A stretch of DNA of 64,000 bases, from assembly GCF_014649495.1 (NCBI RefSeq), contig NZ_BMTD01000014.1, forward strand, positions 1-64,000, given 5' to 3'. The translations under genes were made by a program, and so were the position numbers. This DNA comes from Streptomyces filipinensis. GTDB lineage: Bacteria; Actinomycetota; Actinomycetes; Streptomycetales; Streptomycetaceae. Below the pieces are notes generated by a model. That model made no database searches, was not told the origin of the DNA, and saw only the letters and a program-made list of their open reading frames with translations. Positions 7,823 to 15,945 of this stretch are shown here, in pieces. How positions within the stretch are numbered: position 1 is the first letter of the stretch; each line of letters begins with the position of its first letter.

Positions 7823-8749
7823 GTGCTGGGTCCCGTGATTCTCGCCGCGTCGCGCAGCGACCGGATGCGACGCCTGATCTCGGCGGCCCCGGTGACCAAG
7901 CAGGTCGTCGACCGCTTCATACCCGGCGAGACCGTGGCCGACATCGTCCCGATCATCGAGGACCTGACGGCCAAGGGCCTGGAGCTGACGATGGACGTCG
8001 TCGGCGAGGACATCACCACCCCCGAGCAGGCCACCCACGCCCGCGACGCCTACCTGGCGCTGATCGACCACCTCAAGGAGCTGCAGCTGGGCGAGCGGGT
8101 CGAGATGTCCGTCAAGCTGTCCATGTTCGGCCAGGCGCTGGAGGGCGGCCACGAGCTGGCGCTCGGCAACGTCCGCCCGGTCGTCGAGGCCGCCGCCGCC
8201 ATCGGTACGACCGTGACACTGGACGCCGAGGACCACACCACCCTCGACTCGATGTTCGCCATCCACGACGAGCTGCGGAAGGACTTCCCGCAGACCGGCT
8301 GCGTCATCCAGGCCTACCTCTTCCGCACCGAGGCGGACGCCCGCCGCCTCGCCGCCTCCGGCAGCCGGGTCCGCCTGGTCAAGGGCGCCTACAAGGAGCC
8401 CGCCGAGGTCGCCTACCAGCAGAAGCACGAGATCGACAAGGCGTACGTCCGTATCCTGAAGACGCTGATGGAGGGCGAGGGGTACCCGATGATCGGGTCC
8501 CACGACCCGCGTCTGATCGCCATCGCCCAGGAGCTGGCCCACCAGGCCGGCCGCAAGCTGGACGAGTACGAGTTCCAGATGCTGTACGGCATCCGCAGCG
8601 ACGAGCACCTGCGGCTGGCCGCCGAGGGCCACCGCATGCGCGTCTACACCGCCTACGGCACCGACTGGTACGGCTACTTCATGCGGAGGCTTGCCGAGAA
8701 GCCGGCGAACCTGCGCTTCTTCGTCCGGTCGATGGTCAGCAAGGGCTGA
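7823..8749 (+). CDS. putB: Proline dehydrogenase (monofunctional)
   Basis: FAD-dependent oxidation of proline to 1-pyrroline-5-carboxylate, feeding electrons to the respiratory chain. The 308-residue length is that of monofunctional Gram-positive enzymes. The TIM barrel carries SVKLSMFG, the VKGAYKEP segment and the C-terminal YGYFMRRLAEKP with the paired arginines that bind the proline carboxylate. GTG 7823 is chosen because GGAGG lies exactly six bases upstream; longer in-frame starts reach into the promoter region. P5C dehydrogenase follows 39 bases downstream in the same direction, forming a two-step catabolic operon. Confidence 0.95.
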   Translation: MLGPVILAASRSDRMRRLISAAPVTKQVVDRFIPGETVADIVPIIEDLTAKGLELTMDVVGEDITTPEQATHARDAYLALIDHLKELQLGERVEMSVKLSMFGQALEGGHELALGNVRPVVEAAAAIGTTVTLDAEDHTTLDSMFAIHDELRKDFPQTGCVIQAYLFRTEADARRLAASGSRVRLVKGAYKEPAEVAYQQKHEIDKAYVRILKTLMEGEGYPMIGSHDPRLIAIAQELAHQAGRKLDEYEFQMLYGIRSDEHLRLAAEGHRMRVYTAYGTDWYGYFMRRLAEKPANLRFFVRSMVSKG

Positions 8750-8788
8750 GCCCGAACACCCGCTCAAGTTCAAGGAGTCAAGGATCTC

Positions 8789-10420
8789 ATGGACGCTGTG
8801 ACCCAGGTCCCCACCCCCGTCAACGAGCCGGTGCACGGCTACGCCCCCGGCTCGCCCGAGCGCGCCCGGCTGGAGGCCAAGCTCAAGGAGCTGGCCGAGA
8901 ACCCGATCGAACTGCCGATGACCATCGGCGGCGAGAAGCGGATGGGCGGCGGCGAGCCCTTCGAGGTCGTGCAGCCGCACAACCACAAGGCCGTCATCGG
9001 CACCGGCCGCCACGCCACCCAGCAGGACGCGACGGACGCCATCGACGCGGCCCTGGCCGCCGCCCCGGCCTGGCGCGCGATGTCCTTCGACGACCGTGCC
9101 GCGATCATCCTGCGCGCCGCCGAGCTGCTGGCCGGCCCGTGGCGGGAGACGATCGCCGCCTCCACCATGCTGGGTCAGTCGAAGACCGCCCAGCAGGCCG
9201 AGATCGACTCCCCCTGTGAGCTGGTCGACTTCTGGCGGTTCAACGTCCACTACGCCCGGCAGATCCTCGCCGAGCAGCCCCCGGCGAACTCCCCGGGCGT
9301 CTGGAACCGCCTGGACCACCGCCCGCTGGAGGGCTTCGTCTACGCGATCACGCCGTTCAACTTCTCGGCGATCGCCGCCAACCTGCCGACCGCGCCCGCG
9401 CTGATGGGCAACGTCGTGCTCTGGAAGCCGTCGCCCACGCAGACGCACGCCGCCGTGCTGCTCATGCAGCTGCTGGAGGAGGCCGGTCTGCCCAAGGGCG
9501 TCATCAACCTCGTCACCGGCGACGGCATCGAGGTCTCCAAGGTGGCTCTTGAGCACCGCGACCTCGCGGGCATCCACTTCACCGGCTCGACCAAGACCTT
9601 CCAGTACCTGTGGAAGACGGTCGGCAACAACATCGAGAAGTACCGCTCCTACCCGCGTCTGGTCGGCGAGACCGGCGGCAAGGACTTCCTGGTCGCCCAC
9701 CCGAGCGCCGACCGCGCCGTCCTGAAGACCGCCCTCACCCGCGGTGCCTTCGAGTACCAGGGCCAGAAGTGCTCGGCCACCTCCCGTGCGTACATCCCGG
9801 CCTCCATCTGGAACTCCGGCTTCAAGGAGGAGTTCGCGGCCGAGGTCGACTACCTGACCATGGGTGACGTCACCGACCTGTCGAACTTCATCGGCGCCGT
9901 GATCGACGACCGCTCGTTCGCCAAGAACAAGGCCGCGATCGACCGTGCCAAGGAGGACCCGACCTGCACGATCGTCGCGGGCGGCACCTACGACGACTCG
10001 GTCGGCTACTTCGTCCGCCCGACCGTCGTCGAGTGCTCCGACCCCGAGAACGAGGTCTTCCGCACCGAGTACTTCGGTCCGTTCCTCGCCGTGCACGTCT
10101 ACGAGGACGAGAAGTACGACGAGATGCTGACCCAGATGGAGTCGGTGTCGGACTACGCGCTGACCGGTTCGGTCATCTCCAACGACCGCGCCGCGGCCGC
10201 GTACACGATGGAGAAGCTCCGCTTCGCCGCGGGCAACTTCTACATCAACGACAAGTCGACCGGCGCCGTCGTCGGCCAGCAGCCCTTCGGCGGCGGCCGT
10301 GCCTCCGGCACCAACGACAAGGCCGGCGCCCCGCAGAACCTGCTGCGCTGGACCCTGACCCGCGCCATCAAGGAGACGCTGGTCCCGCCGACCGACTACG
10401 CCTACCCGCACATGGGCTGA
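8789..10420 (+). CDS. pruA: L-glutamate gamma-semialdehyde (P5C) dehydrogenase
   Basis: NAD-dependent oxidation of glutamate semialdehyde to glutamate, the second step of proline catabolism. The 543-residue aldehyde dehydrogenase has the ITPFNFSAIA cofactor segment, a general-base Glu at about 294 in VGETGGKDF, the catalytic Cys at about 328 in QGQKCSATS, and a C-terminal GQQPFGGGRASGTNDKAG motif typical of P5C dehydrogenases rather than other ALDHs. AAGGAG/AAGGA sequences precede the ATG. It follows proline dehydrogenase and ends before a strong terminator, so the operon appears to consist of just these two genes. Confidence 0.97.
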   Translation: MDAVTQVPTPVNEPVHGYAPGSPERARLEAKLKELAENPIELPMTIGGEKRMGGGEPFEVVQPHNHKAVIGTGRHATQQDATDAIDAALAAAPAWRAMSFDDRAAIILRAAELLAGPWRETIAASTMLGQSKTAQQAEIDSPCELVDFWRFNVHYARQILAEQPPANSPGVWNRLDHRPLEGFVYAITPFNFSAIAANLPTAPALMGNVVLWKPSPTQTHAAVLLMQLLEEAGLPKGVINLVTGDGIEVSKVALEHRDLAGIHFTGSTKTFQYLWKTVGNNIEKYRSYPRLVGETGGKDFLVAHPSADRAVLKTALTRGAFEYQGQKCSATSRAYIPASIWNSGFKEEFAAEVDYLTMGDVTDLSNFIGAVIDDRSFAKNKAAIDRAKEDPTCTIVAGGTYDDSVGYFVRPTVVECSDPENEVFRTEYFGPFLAVHVYEDEKYDEMLTQMESVSDYALTGSVISNDRAAAAYTMEKLRFAAGNFYINDKSTGAVVGQQPFGGGRASGTNDKAGAPQNLLRWTLTRAIKETLVPPTDYAYPHMG

Positions 10421-10436
10421 CAGCCCCCTCGAACAC

Positions 10437-10478
10437 GGGCCGGGAGGCCTGCCACCGAGCAGGCCTCCCGGCCCGTTT
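10437..10478 (+). terminator. Terminator of the proline operon
   Basis: A 16-bp perfect stem, GGGCCGGGAGGCCTGC with GCAGGCCTCCCGGCCC, has a six-base loop and is followed by GTTTCC. It lies 16 bases after the P5C dehydrogenase stop. Confidence 0.88.
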
Positions 10479-10541
10479 CCAACTCCCGGCGGCCACACGG
10501 TCCCCTGCCGGCGCGGGCCGGTGACGGGCGACCATGGGGGC

Positions 10542-11081
10542 ATGGACATCCGACTGCGCCTCGTGCACACCGCCGGCCTCGAACCCGCCGAACTCGGCCG
10601 TGTCCGCGCCCTGTTGGACACGGCCTTCGACGGGGAGTTCTCCGCCGAGGACTGGGATCACGGACTCGGCGGGCTGCACGTGCTGGCCGAGGACGGGGAC
10701 GGGCTCGCCGCGCACGGGGCCCTGGTGATGCGGCGCGTGCGGCATCGCGGGCGCTGGCTGCGCACCGGTTACGTCGAAGCCGTCGCCGTACGGGCCGACG
10801 TGCGGCGCACCGGACTCGGCGGGCGGGTGACGGGCGAACTGGAGCGGGTGATCGGCCGGGCGTACGACCTCGGCGCTCTCTCCGCCAGTGCGCAGGGGGC
10901 CCGGCTGTACTCCGCCCGGGGCTGGCGGCGGTGGGCCGGACAGGTGCACGCCCTCTCGCCGGACGGGATCGTACGGCTGCCGGAGGAGGAGGGCGGCGTG
11001 TACCTGTGGCCCGCGCTCGCCGGGCCGCTCGACCCGGACGGGGAACTGGTCTTCGACTGGCGCGACGGCGACGTGACCTGA
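10542..11081 (+). CDS. GNAT acetyltransferase of the AAC(2')-I type
   Basis: A 179-residue protein that resembles mycobacterial aminoglycoside 2'-N-acetyltransferase along its whole length. Shared landmarks are RLVHTA at the start, the FDGEFSAEDWDHGLGGLH region near 30, GYVEAVAVRADVRRTGLG (acetyl-CoA binding loop) near 90, YDLGALSASAQGARLYSARGW near 118, and the terminal DWRDGDV. The family acetylates the 2' amine of aminoglycosides with acetyl-CoA; the natural substrate in the host is uncertain. ATG 10542 has a G-rich tract upstream and fits the family length of about 180. It is a single gene, not linked to any antibiotic cluster here. Confidence 0.85.
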   Translation: MDIRLRLVHTAGLEPAELGRVRALLDTAFDGEFSAEDWDHGLGGLHVLAEDGDGLAAHGALVMRRVRHRGRWLRTGYVEAVAVRADVRRTGLGGRVTGELERVIGRAYDLGALSASAQGARLYSARGWRRWAGQVHALSPDGIVRLPEEEGGVYLWPALAGPLDPDGELVFDWRDGDVT

Positions 11082-11126
11082 CGACGGCATGTCCGGACGG
11101 CGGCGTGCCCCGACGGCGACGGGTCG

Positions 11127-12119
11127 TCAGGCGGCGCGGACCAGGATCTTGCCCGTGTTGCCGCCGCGCAGCATCAGCAGGAACGCCTCCACGATCCGCT
11201 CGAACCCGTCGACCACCGTCTCGTCCGCCGTCAGCGCCCCGCTGCGCAGATGCGGTACGGCGAAGTCGTACAGCTCGTCCTGCGCGTCCCGGTGGCCGCT
11301 CACCAGGAAGCCCTCGATGCGCAGGCTCTTCTCCACGACGGCGGCGTGGTCGAAGACGACCGGCGGGGCGTCCGGGGTGTTGTACTGGCTGATCGTGCCG
11401 ACCCGCACCACCCGGCCCCGTTCGCGCAGCGCGCCGATCGCCGCGCCGAGCTGGTCGCCGCCGACGTTGTCCACGAAGACGTCGATGCCGGTCGGGGCGG
11501 CCTCGGCCAGCAGGTCGGCGACCGGGGCCGTGCGGTAGTCGAAGGCGCTGTCGTAACCGGCCTGTTCCGTCAGGTACGCCACCTTCGCGGGACTGCCCGC
11601 GCTGCCGATCACGCGTCCCGCGCCGAGCAGCCGGGCGAAGCGGCCGGCCGCCGTGCCGACCCCGCCGGCCGCGCCGGAGACGAACACGTCCTCGCCCTCG
11701 CGCAGCCGGGCGACGCGGGTGAGGGCGACGTACGCGGTCAGACCCGTGCCGCCCAGCACGCTCAGGTACGCCGACAACGGGACGCCGGGGTGGTGGGGGA
11801 GCCGTCTGACCTCCTCCGGGCGGACCACGGAGTGCGTGCGCCAGCCCTGGCGGTGGAAGACGACCTCACCCTCGGGCAGGTCCGGTGTGCGCGAGGCGAG
11901 GACACGGCCGAGGGTGCGGCCCTCCAGCGGGGCGTGGAGGGCGAAGTCGCCGTCCATCATCTCGCGGTGGTACGGGTCCACGGACCAGTAGAGGTTCTCC
12001 ACCAGGGCCGTGCCGGGCGCCGGTTCAGGCACCGGGGACTCGGCGAAGCGGAAGTGGTCCGCGGTGGGGAAGCCGGTGGGGCGGGCGGTCTGCTGCACGG
12101 TGAGCGCGATCTCGGTCAT
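11127..12119 (-). CDS. Medium-chain NADP-dependent oxidoreductase (YncB/LTB4DH type)
   Basis: A 330-residue zinc-independent MDR enzyme of the alkenal/one oxidoreductase (leukotriene B4 dehydrogenase/curcumin reductase) group. The NADP-binding motif is SGAAGGVGTAAGRFARLLGA near 145, and the N-terminal ENLYWSVDPYHR resembles the family ligand loop. It probably reduces activated double bonds in the cytosol; the substrate is unknown. It is divergent from a LysR regulator with a perfect inverted repeat between them, so the LysR protein probably controls it. Confidence 0.88.
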   Translation of the reverse strand: MTEIALTVQQTARPTGFPTADHFRFAESPVPEPAPGTALVENLYWSVDPYHREMMDGDFALHAPLEGRTLGRVLASRTPDLPEGEVVFHRQGWRTHSVVRPEEVRRLPHHPGVPLSAYLSVLGGTGLTAYVALTRVARLREGEDVFVSGAAGGVGTAAGRFARLLGAGRVIGSAGSPAKVAYLTEQAGYDSAFDYRTAPVADLLAEAAPTGIDVFVDNVGGDQLGAAIGALRERGRVVRVGTISQYNTPDAPPVVFDHAAVVEKSLRIEGFLVSGHRDAQDELYDFAVPHLRSGALTADETVVDGFERIVEAFLLMLRGGNTGKILVRAA

Positions 12120-12166
12120 GCGGGGGACGCTAGGGAGGAATGCCGGGGCCGGGCAGGGGGTTGGGC

Positions 12167-12189
12167 TCATGGAACGCGCCGATCCATGA
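12167..12189. promoter_or_regulatory. Inverted repeat operator between the MDR gene and LysR
   Basis: TCATGGA-N9-TCCATGA is a perfect 7-bp inverted repeat in the middle of the 103-base divergent intergenic region. Its symmetry fits a LysR recognition site. It overlaps the expected promoter of the oxidoreductase and lies 34 bases before the LysR start. Confidence 0.6.
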
Positions 12190-12222
12190 AGCGCCCTCAT
12201 ACACGCAGGTGGGAGACCCCGA

Positions 12223-13131
12223 GTGGCAGCAGCCGACCTTGCCCCGCAGGAACTGAGGATCCTGGTCGCGGTGGCCGACGAGGGCGGGTTCTCCACGGCG
12301 GCCGTCCGGCTCGGGGCCACCCAGTCGGCCGTCTCCCACGCCGTGCGGGGGATCGAGCGGAAGCTGGGCGTGGTGCTGTTCGAGCGCGGGCGGTTCGGTG
12401 CCCGGCCGACGCCCGCGGGGGAGCGGGCCGCTGCCCATGCGCGGCGGGTGCTGCGGATGCTGGAGGCCCTGGCCGCCGACGTCCGCGATGCGGACACCGG
12501 TGAGAGCTCCGGACCGCTGCGGATCGCCGCCTTCCGCAGCGCGGCCCTGCATCTGCTGCCGCCCGCCCTGGAACGGCTCGCCGAGCGGCACCCCGGTGTC
12601 GAGGTGACCGTCACCGTCGTACGCGAACTGGGCGCGGGCACCGCGGGAGAGGTCGCCGCGGGACGGGCCGACCTCGGGATCGCCACCCTGAGCGGGCCGC
12701 CGCCGGCCGGACTGGTCGGCGGGGTGCTGCTCCAGGAGCCGTACTCCCTGGTCCATCCGGCGGGGCACCGGGACCCGCGCGCCCTCCCGCTCGTCGACTG
12801 GGCGGAGAACTGCGGCTCCTACACGCGTGCCTGGTGGGCCGCCCAGGACTGGATCCCGGCGGCGACCGTCAGCGCCGAGGACGACGGCGCGGTGCTGTCC
12901 ATGGTGGGCAGCGGGCTCGGCATGGCGATCATGCCGGCGCTCTCCCTCACCGGTGCGCCGCCCGCCGTGGAGATCACCGACCTCGGGCCGGACCGCCCCC
13001 ACCGCTCCGTCGGCTACGTCACCACCAGGGAACTGGCCACCACCGCCGCCGTACGGGCCCTGATCCGCACCCTGCGTTCCCTCCGAACGCCCACCCCTGA
13101 ACGCGCGGAATCCCAGGTCAGAGAGGTGTGA
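12223..13131 (+). CDS. LysR-family transcriptional regulator
   Basis: A 302-residue LTTR. The N-terminal winged helix-turn-helix (about 8-65) contains GGFSTAAVRLGATQSAVSHAVR, followed by a linker helix and a two-lobed periplasmic-binding-like effector domain from about 95. GTG 12223 has GGGAGA nine bases upstream. It probably controls the divergent oxidoreductase gene and itself through the 12167-12189 site. Confidence 0.9.
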   Translation: MAAADLAPQELRILVAVADEGGFSTAAVRLGATQSAVSHAVRGIERKLGVVLFERGRFGARPTPAGERAAAHARRVLRMLEALAADVRDADTGESSGPLRIAAFRSAALHLLPPALERLAERHPGVEVTVTVVRELGAGTAGEVAAGRADLGIATLSGPPPAGLVGGVLLQEPYSLVHPAGHRDPRALPLVDWAENCGSYTRAWWAAQDWIPAATVSAEDDGAVLSMVGSGLGMAIMPALSLTGAPPAVEITDLGPDRPHRSVGYVTTRELATTAAVRALIRTLRSLRTPTPERAESQVREV

Positions 13132-13351
13132 CCCGGCCTGCCGTCTCAGATAGTAGGAAGTCCGAGTAATTGTGCAGACAGAAGCGGGAGACTCCCTTAC
13201 TTTTGTAGGAGCCGAACGTCTCGCTCGATCCAGCGAATGGCGGTCGTGAGCCGGGCCCTGTGCAGGTAACCCCTGCGGCCGTCGCTCGCCGCCTCTCCGG
13301 CGTCTCCCTGCCCCTCTGCGTGCTCCATGTTTGCCGAAGGAGACGATTTCC

Positions 13352-13483
13352 ATGGCCGAGACGACCATCCGCCGCCGCGTCCGCCACGCGTCCCGCACGA
13401 GCGAGTCCGACCGCAAGAACGCCGCCGCCGCCCTCCAGCGCGCCCTCGACCGCCGTGACAACGGCGGCGAGACCGGCCACTGA
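13352..13483 (+). CDS. Small basic protein of 43 residues, function unknown
   Basis: An ATG with AAGGAG nine bases upstream opens a 44-codon frame with strong GC third-position bias. It encodes a highly basic, Arg/Ala-rich peptide with no signal or membrane segment (MAETTIRRRVRHASRTSES at the N-terminus). It is preceded by a 220-base intergenic region containing a perfect GGGAG-A-CTCCC palindrome (13186-13196) and followed by a hairpin. Its predicted helical Lys/Arg/Ala composition could suit a nucleic-acid or ribosome-associated role, but that is speculation. It lies 85 bases before leuB. Confidence 0.6.
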   Translation: MAETTIRRRVRHASRTSESDRKNAAAALQRALDRRDNGGETGH

Positions 13484-13497
13484 ACCCGCCCGCCGGA

Positions 13498-13517
13498 GGA
13501 CACCCGTCCGGGTGTCC
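13498..13517 (+). terminator. Hairpin between the small protein gene and leuB
   Basis: GGACACCC-GTCC-GGGTGTCC is a perfect 8-bp stem with a four-base loop, 15 bases after the small ORF stop. It has no U-run, so it may be a weak terminator or an RNA-stabilising structure ahead of leuB. Confidence 0.45.
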
Positions 13518-13568
13518 GAATGGTGGAAGGGTCATGTCAGCACCTGGGACGAGGAGTAGGGTGCCCGC

Positions 13569-14612
13569 ATGTCTCGCAGCATCAATCTCGCAGTGATCCC
13601 GGGTGACGGCATCGGCCAGGAGGTCGTGTCCGAAGGTCTCAAGATCCTCTCCGCAGTCCTGCCGCAGGATGTGAAGCTGGAGACCAAGGAGTACGACTTC
13701 GGCGCCCGGCGCTACCACGCCACGGGTGAGACCCTCACCGACGCCGACCTCGACGCGCTGAAGCGGCACGACGCCATCCTGCTCGGCGCCATCGGCGACC
13801 CGTCGGTGCCGTCCGGCGTCCTGGAGCGCGGCTTCCTGCTCAAGCTCCGCTTCGCCTTCGACCACCACGTCAACCTCCGCCCGTCGAAGCTGCTGCCCGG
13901 CGTCGCCACGCCGCTCGCCGGCCAGCCGCAGATCGACTTCGTCGTCGTCCGCGAGGGCACCGAGGGCCCGTACACGGGCAACGGCGGCACCATCCGCAAG
14001 GGCACCGAGCACGAGGTCGCCACCGAGGTGTCGGTCAACACGGCCTACGGTGTCGAGCGCGTGGTCCGCGACGCCTTCGCCCGCGCCCAGGCCCGCCCGC
14101 GCAAGAAGCTCACGCTGGTCCACAAGAACAACGTGCTGGCCTTCGCCGGGCACCTGTGGACGAACGTCTTCAACAAGGTGGCCCAGGAGTTCCCCGAGGT
14201 CACCACCGACTACATCCACGTCGACGCGGCCACGATCTACCTGGTCACCGACCCGGGCCGGTTCGACGTCATCGTCACCGACAACCTCTTCGGCGACATC
14301 ATCACCGACCTCGCCGCGGCCGTCTCCGGCGGCATCGGCGTGGCCGCCTCCGGCAACATCAACCCCAGCGGCGCGTTCCCGTCCATGTTCGAGCCCGTCC
14401 ACGGCTCGGCCCCGGACATCGCCGGGCAGGGCAAGGCCGACCCCACCGCGACGGTCCTGTCCGTCGCCCTGCTGCTGCGCCACCTCGGCTACGCCGGCGA
14501 GGCCGACCGCATCGAAGCCGCGGTCGCCGCCGACCTCACCGAGCGCGCCTCGCTGGGCGCCCGCAGCACCGCGCAGATCGGCGACGCGCTCGCCGCCCGA
14601 GTAGCCGGCTGA
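13569..14612 (+). CDS. leuB: 3-Isopropylmalate dehydrogenase
   Basis: NAD-dependent oxidative decarboxylation of 3-isopropylmalate in leucine synthesis. The 347-residue length and the start IPGDGIGQEVVSEG are those of the actinobacterial IPMDH subgroup. The substrate and metal site is visible as DNLFGDIITDL near 238, with FEPVHGSAPDIAGQGKADP near 278, the latter contacting the NAD adenine. ATG 13569 follows GAGGAG. It is monocistronic or at most paired with the small upstream gene, since a terminator follows; ilvE has its own leader. Confidence 0.95.
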   Translation: MSRSINLAVIPGDGIGQEVVSEGLKILSAVLPQDVKLETKEYDFGARRYHATGETLTDADLDALKRHDAILLGAIGDPSVPSGVLERGFLLKLRFAFDHHVNLRPSKLLPGVATPLAGQPQIDFVVVREGTEGPYTGNGGTIRKGTEHEVATEVSVNTAYGVERVVRDAFARAQARPRKKLTLVHKNNVLAFAGHLWTNVFNKVAQEFPEVTTDYIHVDAATIYLVTDPGRFDVIVTDNLFGDIITDLAAAVSGGIGVAASGNINPSGAFPSMFEPVHGSAPDIAGQGKADPTATVLSVALLLRHLGYAGEADRIEAAVAADLTERASLGARSTAQIGDALAARVAG

Positions 14613-14631
14613 CCCGGCACCCCCTCCCCAC

Positions 14632-14666
14632 AAGCCGCCGGGTCGCTGCCGCACCCGGCGGCTTTT
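14632..14666 (+). terminator. Terminator after leuB
   Basis: AAGCCGCCGGGT pairs with ACCCGGCGGCTT around a nine-base loop, followed by TTCC, 19 bases after the leuB stop. Confidence 0.85.
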
Positions 14667-14856
14667 CCTGTGCCTCGCCGGGTGCCACCATCAACCCCTG
14701 GGCCGCTTTCACCCTGGTTCCGTCCACCGCTGCCTCCGCGCGATAATCGAACGCGGAGCCGCGGTATGAGGGAAAGCTCGGACGTCCTAACACTGGCCAC
14801 CGGTCGTGCGGGCGTGTCTGCGGCCTGTCACTACAACCGGTGAAGGACAACCACTC

Positions 14857-15945
14857 ATGACGACGCCCACGATCGAGCTCAAGCCCTCCGCCCACCCGCT
14901 CGCCGCCGCGGAGCGCGAGGCGATCCTGGCCAACCCCGGATTCGGCCGCCACTTCACCGACCACATGGTGACCATCAGGTGGACCGAGGGCCGCGGCTGG
15001 CACGACGCCCAGCTCGTTCCGTACGGCCCGATCTCCCTCGACCCCTCCACCCACGTCCTGCACTACGGCCAGGAGATCTTCGAGGGCCTGAAGGCCTACC
15101 GGCAGCCCGACGGCTCGATCGCGGTCTTCCGCCCCGAGGCCAACGCCCGCCGCTTCCGCAACTCCGCCCGCCGCATGGCCATGGCCGAGCTGCCCGAGGA
15201 GCTGTTCATCGCCGCGCTGGACGCGCTGCTCACCCAGGACGCCGGCTGGGTCCCGCCGCACGGCGGCGAGGAGTCCCTCTACCTGCGCCCGTTCATGTTC
15301 GCCACGGAGGCCGCGCTCGGTGTCCACCCGGCGAACGAGTACCTGTTCATGCTGATCGCCTCCCCGTCCGGCGCCTACTTCGCGGGCGGCGTGAAGCCGG
15401 TCACCATCTGGGTCTCCGAGGACCACGTCCGCGCCGTCCCGGGCGGCACCGGCGACGCCAAGACCGGCGGCAACTACGCCGCCTCCCTGCTGCCGCAGGC
15501 CGAGGCCGCCGCACACGGCTGCGACCAGGTCGTCTACCTCGACGCGGTCTCCCGCACCAAGGTCGAGGAGAGCGGCAGCATGAACGTCGCCTTCGTCTAC
15601 GGCGACCGGATCGTCACCCCCGAGCTCACCGGCTCGATCCTGGAGGGCATCACCCGCGACTCCCTGCTCCAGGTCGCCCGCGACCTCGGCTACAAGGCCG
15701 AGGAAGGGGTCATCACCCTCCAGCAGTGGCGTGAGGACGCCGCATCCGGCGCCCTCACCGAGGTCTTCGCCTGCGGCACCGCGGCCGTGGTCACGCCCAT
15801 CGGTCACGTCAAGACCAAGACGGACGCCTGGACCCACGGCGACGGCGCTCCCGGCGCGGTCACCGTCCGCCTGCGCGAGGCCCTCCTCGGCCTGCAGCGC
15901 GGGATGACGGAGGACAAGCACGGCTGGATGCACAAGGTCGGTTAA
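14857..15945 (+). CDS. ilvE: Branched-chain amino-acid aminotransferase
   Basis: PLP-dependent last step of valine, leucine and isoleucine synthesis and first step of their breakdown, using glutamate/2-oxoglutarate. The 362-residue fold type IV enzyme has the PLP lysine at residue 202 in GDAKTGGNYAASL, the same spacing as mitochondrial BCATs. It also carries HYGQEIFEGLKAY near 69 and the phosphate-binding end CGTAAVVTPIG near 305. ATG 14857 has GAAGGA about ten bases upstream. A 190-base leader separates it from the leuB terminator. Its stop overlaps that of the convergent permease gene by four bases. Confidence 0.96.
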   Translation: MTTPTIELKPSAHPLAAAEREAILANPGFGRHFTDHMVTIRWTEGRGWHDAQLVPYGPISLDPSTHVLHYGQEIFEGLKAYRQPDGSIAVFRPEANARRFRNSARRMAMAELPEELFIAALDALLTQDAGWVPPHGGEESLYLRPFMFATEAALGVHPANEYLFMLIASPSGAYFAGGVKPVTIWVSEDHVRAVPGGTGDAKTGGNYAASLLPQAEAAAHGCDQVVYLDAVSRTKVEESGSMNVAFVYGDRIVTPELTGSILEGITRDSLLQVARDLGYKAEEGVITLQQWREDAASGALTEVFACGTAAVVTPIGHVKTKTDAWTHGDGAPGAVTVRLREALLGLQRGMTEDKHGWMHKVG

